NCBI GenBank assembly: GCA_946886275.1
Contig: CAMPIH010000056.1
Span: forward strand, 1-12,557
Origin: an uncultured Sphingosinicella sp.
Lineage (GTDB): Bacteria > Pseudomonadota > Alphaproteobacteria > Sphingomonadales > Sphingomonadaceae
Length of the DNA stretch: 12,557 nt
Reading direction: 5' to 3'
Numbering within the stretch: position 1 is the stretch's first letter; every line of letters begins with the position of its first letter. Positions 6,937 to 12,557 of this stretch are shown here, one piece after another. The translations under genes were made by a program, and so were the position numbers. Below the pieces are notes generated by a model. It did no database searches, was not told where the DNA came from, and was given only the letters and a program-made list of their open reading frames with translations.

Positions 6937-9900
6937 CTAGCGAAGCTGCAGGCGGACTCCGACCCGGAAGGTCCGCCCGAGCAGGTCGCTATAGGTGGTG
7001 TTTGCCGCCAGACCGGTTTCCGGAAGCAGGATCGGGTTGGAATCGAACACGTTCGTGACGTTGACGAAGAACTCCCCGTCGCGGTCCCCGAACGTGTTGA
7101 ACTTCAGCGTCGTGTTGAGATCGACGTAGAAGGCGCCCGAAACCGTATTGTCGTCATAGGTCGGGAAGGCCGAGGCCTCCGCCGGAGTCCGCCCGGCCGG
7201 GCAGGCGCCGGCCTGGCATTCGATGCCGTTGGCGACATAGCGGCCGGAGCTGACCCCGCGGCCGACCGCGGTGATCGATCCTTGCGGCATGTCGTAGGTG
7301 GCGCTGACCCGGTAGATCCAGCTCGGTGTGGTCGACTGGCCGCCGTTCACGCCGGTGGAGTCGAGAACCGCGGCCCCGGCGATGCCGGTGTCGACGATGT
7401 TCTCGAGGTAATGGGTGGCCAGGCCACGGAAGAACAGGCTGCCTTCGCTGCCGCCGAAGAACCGGTCCAGGGGCGTGCGATAGGACGCCTCGAAATCGAT
7501 CCCGCGGACCAGCCTGCGCTGGAAGTTGAAGGGCTGGGTGCGGATCAGGATCCGGGCCGGATTGGACGGATCCTGGGTGATCGCGTCGCACGTATCCCGC
7601 CCCTGGAAGCAGAAATTGATGATGTTCTGCGCGCTGAGGCTGTCGATCGCCCCCTCCAGGTCGACCCGGAAATAATCGACCGACGCGCTGAAGCCCGGAA
7701 GGAAGCGGGGCGAGATGACACCGCCGATATTCCAGGAATCGGCCTTTTCCGGCCCCAGGTTCGGATTGCCCGAGGCGAGTCCCGAATAGCCGATGCTCGC
7801 GGTGTTGTAGACCACGCCGTTCAACGGCGTGGCGGTGCCGGTCGACGAGTTGAAGAAGGGATTGCTGACCGAATCGGTGTTCGCCGTGCCGGCTGCGAAC
7901 AGCTCGTTGAGATTGGGCGCCCGGATGTCGCGCGACCGCGTCACCCGAAGCCTGATATCGTCGATCGGCTGCCAGGTGAGGCCGGCGCGCCACGTCGTGA
8001 CGTAGCCCGAAGTCGAGTAATCGGTCGCTCGAACAGCGCCGTTGAACTCCGCACCGAAGCCCAGCGGAACGACCGCCTCGAGATAGGCTTCCTTGACATC
8101 GAACGAGCCCTCGCTCGGCAGGTAATTGCCGACCGACCAGAGATTCGTCGTGCCGGTGGGCGTGATGACCGGCTGGAACTCGGCGGGCACGAAACCCGTG
8201 ATCGACTCCTTGCGATATTCGGCGCCGACGGCGACGCTGACGTCGCCGGCCCAGGTCGCGAAGGGCGTGAAGGACAGATTGGCGCCATAGACCCTCTGCT
8301 CGACGACCTGGTCGCGGAAGGGATCGCCGAGAACATAATCGATCGCAGCCGGATCGGCGACGCCGAGCCCGAGCCGGTTCAATGGCACGCAGGCCGGATC
8401 GTTATTGCTCGGATTGGTGTCGACGTTGATCGCGCAGACGATCGTGCCTGGAGCGACGCCGAGGGGATTGCCTGCCTGGGCGAAGACCGCATTGGTGGCG
8501 TTGGCCAGCTTCGCGGTGTGCATGATGCCTCGGAGCTGCTCGTGAAGGTCGGCGCGGCCATATTGGCCGAACACGTCCCAGCGCGCCGTATTGCCGAACA
8601 TCTCGAAATCGCCTTCGGCGCCGAGCACGTAGCGCTGAACCTCGCGCCGGTTGTTGATCGCCCGGAACGGAAGGTCCTGGGCGGTCGTGGCGAAGGTCAC
8701 GCTGGTGATGCCCGCCAGCCGATCGGGGCCGAGCGTATTATAGAGAAACGCGTTGCAGGTGATCGGGGCGTTGGTCGGCGTCGCTGTGCTGCAGCCCGTC
8801 GCGTTCAGATTCTGTCCGGTCGACAGGTTCGGACCGGCATTGAAGAGCACTTCCTGCCAGTTGTACGAGCCTTCCGCGAATACGGTCACCCCGTCAGCGA
8901 CCTCGAAGCTGGCGCGCCCGAAAACGCTTCGGCGGTCGTCCTCGGGATCGAGGCCGATGCGCCGGCCGGAATCGTTGACCTGCCAGTCGCCGCCCTGGGT
9001 CAGGGTCGGCGCTGCGGTTCCGGTGGGTCTGGGGAAGGTGTTCGCGCCATATTGAAATTGGAGCACCTCTCCGCCCGCGCCGAAATAGAGGCCGCGCAGC
9101 CGATTAGCGGTTCCGCCGGCCGAGCCGGTGACGAGGCCACCGGGCGTGGAGTTCGCCGCGCCGACCTGGCGCAGGGTGGTGATGAAGCGGGGGTTGAGGC
9201 TGGCGGCCGTCCAGTTCGGATCCTCGAAGCGGACGAAGCCGGTATGGTTCCAGGCGCGGCCGTTGGTGTCGAAGATGCCGTCGCGATGGTTGATCTCGCC
9301 GCTGACCATCAGATGGCCGCGATTGTCAGCGAAGCTGATCCCTGCTGCCCCGCCGAACGAATAGTTGAAGCCGTCGCCGCGCGAGGTGATTCCGGTGTCG
9401 CCCTCGACCCGAACGCCCTCGAAATCATTGTCGAGGATGAAGTTGACGACGCCCGCGACCGCGTCGGAGCCGTAGGACGCCGAAGCGCCGCCGGTGACGA
9501 TGTCGACCCGCTCGACGAGCATCTGCGGGATCGTGTTGACGTCGACCACGCCGGTGATCGTCGAGGCGACCGATCGCCTGCCGTTGAGCAGGATGAGGGT
9601 TCGGGTCTCGCCGAAATTGCGCAGGTTGAGGGCGTTGATGCCCGCCTGGCCGCTGCTGATGTTGAGACGCGAATTGGACGGCCGGGTCGAGCCGGCGAGC
9701 GCCGGCTGCTGATTGACGAAATCGGCGATATTGTTGGTCGGCGAGGTGTTCTCGATCTCCTCGCGGGTGAGCACCGTCAGCGGCGTCGGCGCCTGATAGC
9801 CGTCGCGAGCGACGCGGGTGCCGGTGATGAGGATGGTCTCGTCATCATCGTCCTCGGCAGTGGCTTCGGCTTGAGTCTGCGACGTGGTTTGCGCAGAGAC

Positions 9901-9975
9901 GGTGCTGGCCATCGCCAGCGCGGAAAAACCGATCCCAGAAAAAAGGATGGCTTTGAATGACTTGGAAGCGCGCAT
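6937..9975 (-). CDS. TonB-dependent outer-membrane receptor 2
   Basis: This 1012-residue outer-membrane transporter has a signal peptide (1-28, cut after STVSA), an acidic EDDDDE stretch, a TonB box ETILITG (46-52), and a plug from about 60 to 180 with LILLNGRRS (127-135) and TGGASASYGSDAVAGVVN (161-178). The remainder is barrel. The protein ends in RVGVRLQLR, so the usual terminal aromatic residue is missing, although the phase and composition of the last strand look intact. Four Cys pairs lie in loop segments (for example CQAGAC and CFQGRDTC). The start at 9975 was preferred to an ATG at 10002: it has GGGGGA 6 nt upstream, and the longer form puts nine extra residues before a good signal peptide. 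The Shine-Dalgarno lies in a hairpin (9984-10006). The protein is not a close copy of receptor 1. The substrate is unknown, and no transporter, hydrolase cluster or regulator marks it. Confidence 0.93.
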   Translation of the reverse strand: MRASKSFKAILFSGIGFSALAMASTVSAQTTSQTQAEATAEDDDDETILITGTRVARDGYQAPTPLTVLTREEIENTSPTNNIADFVNQQPALAGSTRPSNSRLNISSGQAGINALNLRNFGETRTLILLNGRRSVASTITGVVDVNTIPQMLVERVDIVTGGASASYGSDAVAGVVNFILDNDFEGVRVEGDTGITSRGDGFNYSFGGAAGISFADNRGHLMVSGEINHRDGIFDTNGRAWNHTGFVRFEDPNWTAASLNPRFITTLRQVGAANSTPGGLVTGSAGGTANRLRGLYFGAGGEVLQFQYGANTFPRPTGTAAPTLTQGGDWQVNDSGRRIGLDPEDDRRSVFGRASFEVADGVTVFAEGSYNWQEVLFNAGPNLSTGQNLNATGCSTATPTNAPITCNAFLYNTLGPDRLAGITSVTFATTAQDLPFRAINNRREVQRYVLGAEGDFEMFGNTARWDVFGQYGRADLHEQLRGIMHTAKLANATNAVFAQAGNPLGVAPGTIVCAINVDTNPSNNDPACVPLNRLGLGVADPAAIDYVLGDPFRDQVVEQRVYGANLSFTPFATWAGDVSVAVGAEYRKESITGFVPAEFQPVITPTGTTNLWSVGNYLPSEGSFDVKEAYLEAVVPLGFGAEFNGAVRATDYSTSGYVTTWRAGLTWQPIDDIRLRVTRSRDIRAPNLNELFAAGTANTDSVSNPFFNSSTGTATPLNGVVYNTASIGYSGLASGNPNLGPEKADSWNIGGVISPRFLPGFSASVDYFRVDLEGAIDSLSAQNIINFCFQGRDTCDAITQDPSNPARILIRTQPFNFQRRLVRGIDFEASYRTPLDRFFGGSEGSLFFRGLATHYLENIVDTGIAGAAVLDSTGVNGGQSTTPSWIYRVSATYDMPQGSITAVGRGVSSGRYVANGIECQAGACPAGRTPAEASAFPTYDDNTVSGAFYVDLNTTLKFNTFGDRDGEFFVNVTNVFDSNPILLPETGLAANTTYSDLLGRTFRVGVRLQLR

Positions 9976-9983
9976 CTTGAATC

Positions 9984-10006
9984 CCCCTTGGACAGCGGCC
10001 AAGGGG
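9984..10006 (-). promoter_or_regulatory. Hairpin covering the ribosome binding site of TonB receptor 2
   Basis: CCCCTTGG (9984-9991) and CCAAGGGG (9999-10006) form a perfect 8-bp stem with a 7-nt loop. On the minus-strand mRNA the 3' arm contains most of the GGGGGA Shine-Dalgarno, and the stem ends 8 nt before the ATG. Such a stem could limit translation until it is opened by a small RNA, protein or temperature. There is no T tract, so it is not a terminator. The regulatory role is inferred from position only. Confidence 0.5.
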
Positions 10007-10139
10007 CATTAAGGAACAAGAATGAGACGGCTCACCATAGTTTCTGTTGGCCGTTCCATAACCTCTCGTCATCTTGCCAATTCGGTGCCGCGGGCCTGAT
10101 ACCCGCTTATCGGCGACGATGCTCGGGAGGGGCTAAGGG

Positions 10140-11675
10140 ATGGCGTCAACGGCAATCAGCAGCCCAGTCTCTCCCGCCGCGGTCGTTCCAAGAGGGCTGA
10201 GCCGCCAGGCGCTCTACCTGATGCTCGGCTTTTCGGCCGGCCTCCCCTTCTACATGTTCTCGACCGTCCTCACCCTGAGGCTCCAGGCGCACGAGATCGG
10301 GCTGGTCGTCATCGGCTTCTTCGCCTGGGTCCAGCTGCTGCCGACGTTCAAGTTCCTTTGGGCGCCCCTGCTCGATCGCTACCAGGTTCCGGGCTTCTGC
10401 CGCTTCTGGGGCAAGAGGCGCGGCTGGATCATGCTCGCCCAGCTCGGAATCTTCACGTCGATGGCGGCGATGGCCTTCGTCTCGCCGGGCGATTCCCTTG
10501 CGCTGACCGCCTTGTTCGCGGTCCTGCTCGCCTTCTGGACGACCACTCTCGAAGTGGCCGCGGACGCCTGGCGGATCGAACTGGCGCCGACCCAGGAGGA
10601 GCAGGGGCCGGTCGCCGCCGCCAATCTGTGGGGCTACCGGACGGCGATGGTCGCCGCCGGGAGCGGCGCCCTGCTCGTCGCCGATCAGCCGGCCTGGGGC
10701 TGGACCGGCGCCTATCTCGCGATCGCAACCGTCGCCTTCCTGCCCTTTCCCTTGCTCGTCGGAATGCGGCCGGACCCGGGCCGGCAGGGAAGCCGGGCCG
10801 CCGCTTTGGCCGCCGGGCTTGGCGCCAGCCTGGTGATCCTCCCCGCGCTGGCGATCGCGACCGCGGCGATCGGCTGGCTTCTGCTCGAAAGCGCGTCCGG
10901 CATGGGCATGGGCGACCAGACCAACGTCACCCCCTATGTGCTCGGCCTGTGCATGGTGCCGTTCCTGATCATGGCCGCGGCGGTGCCGAAGATCCGCCAC
11001 CTGCCGCCTTCGTCGCCGGCCCGGCGCTCGGTGGCGATCGGCCCCTATGTCGATTTCTTCTGGCGCTACGGCTTCATGGCGCTGGCGCTGATGGCGTTCG
11101 TCTCGATCTACCGGATGGGCGACGTCCTGGCGCTCAACCTGTCCAAGCCGATGATCCGCGACCTCGGTTATTCGCTCAGCGAGATCGGCCGCGCCGATTC
11201 CTATGTCGCCTTGCTGGCGAGCATGACCGGAGTGGCCCTGGGCGGCTGGATGGCGGCGCGCTGGCGTCAGACCTGGGCCCTCGCTGCCGGCGCCTTCTTC
11301 GCCGCGATCGGCAATTTCGGCTTCGTCTGGCTGGCTCACCAGCCACCCGCCGAGGCGACTCTCTACATCGCCACCGCGATGGACCAGTTCGGCAACGGCA
11401 TGGCGGGCACCATCTTCGTCGTCTATCTCTCGCTGCTCGTCGATCCGCGCCATCCCGGGGCGCAATATGCGTTCCTTTCCGGCTTCGCCTTTCTTCTGCC
11501 GCGGCTCCTGTCGGGCTCCGGCGGAGCCATGGTCGAGAGCTTCGAAGCGGCCGGCTATAATGGCTTCGATCTCTTCTTCCTCCTGTCCGGTATCGTCAGC
11601 CTGGCGGCGATCCTCTTTCTGCCGCTGATCGGCCGCGCCCGGCCGCGGCCCCGGGACGATGAGGCGCAGGCATGA
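10140..11675 (+). CDS. ampG: AmpG-like muropeptide permease (MFS)
   Basis: AmpG proteins carry GlcNAc-anhydroMurNAc peptides from periplasm to cytoplasm for cell-wall recycling. This 511-residue protein has about a dozen hydrophobic segments. It matches AmpG landmarks in order: LGFSAGLPFYMF (29-40), KFLWAPLLDRY (71-81), GKRRGWI (91-97), the TLEVAADAWRIELAP region (136-150, E. coli QDIVFDAWKTDVLP), WGYRTAM (164-170), YRMGDVLALNL (324-334) and AQYAFLSGFA (441-450). The N-terminus is about 20 residues longer than needed, but the ATG at 10140 has GGGAGGGG about 7 nt upstream. The gene diverges from receptor 2 across 164 bp. A small GCGGG/CCCGC hairpin lies at 10090-10106, and no convincing promoter was seen. 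The 3' end overlaps the next start by 4 bp (ATGA), showing translational coupling. Transport of muropeptides is inferred from family; substrate range within AmpG-like proteins varies. Confidence 0.88.
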   Translation: MASTAISSPVSPAAVVPRGLSRQALYLMLGFSAGLPFYMFSTVLTLRLQAHEIGLVVIGFFAWVQLLPTFKFLWAPLLDRYQVPGFCRFWGKRRGWIMLAQLGIFTSMAAMAFVSPGDSLALTALFAVLLAFWTTTLEVAADAWRIELAPTQEEQGPVAAANLWGYRTAMVAAGSGALLVADQPAWGWTGAYLAIATVAFLPFPLLVGMRPDPGRQGSRAAALAAGLGASLVILPALAIATAAIGWLLLESASGMGMGDQTNVTPYVLGLCMVPFLIMAAAVPKIRHLPPSSPARRSVAIGPYVDFFWRYGFMALALMAFVSIYRMGDVLALNLSKPMIRDLGYSLSEIGRADSYVALLASMTGVALGGWMAARWRQTWALAAGAFFAAIGNFGFVWLAHQPPAEATLYIATAMDQFGNGMAGTIFVVYLSLLVDPRHPGAQYAFLSGFAFLLPRLLSGSGGAMVESFEAAGYNGFDLFFLLSGIVSLAAILFLPLIGRARPRPRDDEAQA

Positions 11676-12557
11676 GCGAGGCGGTCGATCGCGCCTTCGC
11701 GCCGGCGCTCGCCGCGGTCGCCGAGGGACGAGTCCCGGGAGCGGCGATCGGGATCGTCACCGCCGACGGGCTGAGAGTCAGCCGGCTCGCCGGCAACGCC
11801 TCCCTCGAGCCGGAGCCGGAGCCGCTGACCAAGGCGCACTGGTTCGATCTCGCCTCGGTTTCCAAGGTCATCGCCACGACGACGATGATCCTGACCCTTG
11901 CGGAATCGGGCCGGATCGACCTCGACCGCCCGTTGACCGATGCCATTCCCGATCTTCGCCAATATGACGTCGCCAATGCCGCCGAACGCCGGCTGACCTT
12001 CCGGGACTGCCTCGCTCACCGCACCTTCCTCCCCGCGGTCGAGCCGATCTACACCTATGGCGGCGATCCCGACCGGCTCCGGGCCTTCGTGCTCCAGCGG
12101 GAGTGGCGGCAAGGCGAGCCCTGTTATTCCGACATCAACTTCATCCTTCTCGGAATTGCGATCGAGCGGATCACCGGTCAGACGCTGGCGGACTGGCCGC
12201 TCCCGCCTGGCCTCGCTTTCGGCCCGCCTCCCGGACCTGCGGTGGCGACCGAGGCCTGCAGCTGGCGCGGCCGGGTGATGAAGGGCGAAGTCCATGACGA
12301 AAATGCCTGGGCGCTCGGCGGCGCCGCCGGCCATGCCGGGCTGTTCGGCACGATGGAAGGGGTGATGAACTATGCGCTCGGACTGATCGGCGGGGATTCG
12401 TCGCCCTTCCTGCTCGAGGCGATCCGAACGCCCGTCCATCTCGACCGGACCTGCGGCTGGGAAAGGCGCTTCGCCGGCTGGCATGGCGGCGATGCCTGTT
12501 CAGCCGAGACGATCGGCCATACCGGCTTCACCGGCACCGGCCTGTGGGTCGATTTCG
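11672..12557 (+). CDS. Cytoplasmic class-C beta-lactamase-family serine hydrolase (3' end cut by window)
   Basis: The first 295 residues are visible and the frame is still open at the window end. The three active-site motifs of the class-C beta-lactamase/PBP superfamily are present: S62-V-S-K65 (SxxK), Y152-S-D (YxN position) and H283-T-G285 (KTG position). The segment VHDENAWALGGAAGHAGLF (207-225) is of the kind seen in serine hydrolases linked or fused to NagZ and in AmiE-type N-acetylmuramyl-L-alanine amidases. There is no signal peptide or membrane anchor, so the protein should be cytoplasmic, unlike true beta-lactamases and most PBPs. The ATG overlaps the ampG stop (ATGA), so it is translated after the permease and should act on what the permease imports. 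A muropeptide amidase or peptidase is the best guess; esterase remains possible. Family is confident, substrate is inference. Confidence 0.88.
   Translation, partial: MSEAVDRAFAPALAAVAEGRVPGAAIGIVTADGLRVSRLAGNASLEPEPEPLTKAHWFDLASVSKVIATTTMILTLAESGRIDLDRPLTDAIPDLRQYDVANAAERRLTFRDCLAHRTFLPAVEPIYTYGGDPDRLRAFVLQREWRQGEPCYSDINFILLGIAIERITGQTLADWPLPPGLAFGPPPGPAVATEACSWRGRVMKGEVHDENAWALGGAAGHAGLFGTMEGVMNYALGLIGGDSSPFLLEAIRTPVHLDRTCGWERRFAGWHGGDACSAETIGHTGFTGTGLWVDF

Noticed and set aside
6808..9960. A 1050-codon open frame on the plus strand, antisense to receptor 2
   Set aside because: Same effect: the frame is in codon register with the sense receptor gene and shows no family signature.
9976..10002. 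Longer N-terminus for TonB receptor 2 beginning at 10002
   Set aside because: It would place nine residues before a complete signal peptide; the ATG at 9975 has GGGGGA 6 nt upstream.
10146..12484. Long minus-strand open frames opposite ampG and the serine hydrolase
   Set aside because: Both are in codon register with the sense genes and give low-complexity Arg/Gly/Asp-rich products.

Overview
The window looks like chromosomal DNA from a GC-rich alphaproteobacterium, most likely a sphingomonad. Support comes from the initiator tRNA sequence type, two large TonB-dependent receptors with the plug consensus common in sphingomonads and Caulobacter, the strong GC bias at third codon positions, and an AmpG-type muropeptide permease. 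The genus cannot be named from the sequence alone.

Layout. Positions 1-403 hold the 3' part of an initiator tRNA-fMet with a structured trailer and terminator, followed by a degraded second copy of the same unit. In the second copy a palindromic segment of about 45 nt interrupts the tRNA D-loop. Positions 404-564 are non-coding and carry an inverted repeat and a weak promoter candidate. TonB receptor 1 (565-3696) and a periplasmic gamma-glutamyltransferase (3793-5514) lie head to tail on the plus strand. Convergent to them is lysA (5584-6843, minus), and behind lysA lies TonB receptor 2 (6937-9975, minus), with a terminator hairpin between the two. Divergent from receptor 2 is an ampG-like permease (10140-11675, plus). 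It overlaps by 4 bp a cytoplasmic class-C beta-lactamase-family serine hydrolase (11672 to beyond the window end). No stretch over 300 bases lacks an identified element.

How the genes may work together. AmpG plus the coupled hydrolase reads as a muropeptide import-and-processing pair; the hydrolase resembles the serine amidases and peptidases linked to NagZ in other bacteria. LysA consumes meso-diaminopimelate, and the GGT acts on gamma-glutamyl bonds in the periplasm. A loose theme of peptide and cell-wall amino-acid salvage is possible, but only the ampG-hydrolase pair is supported by gene structure. The receptors' substrates are unknown.

The points most worth a second look are the duplicated and interrupted initiator tRNA unit with its conserved hairpin trailer, the substituted glutamate-binding residues of the GGT (including an Asp-to-Asn change at the position of E. 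coli Asp433), the AmpG-coupled serine hydrolase, and a hairpin that covers the ribosome binding site of receptor 2.
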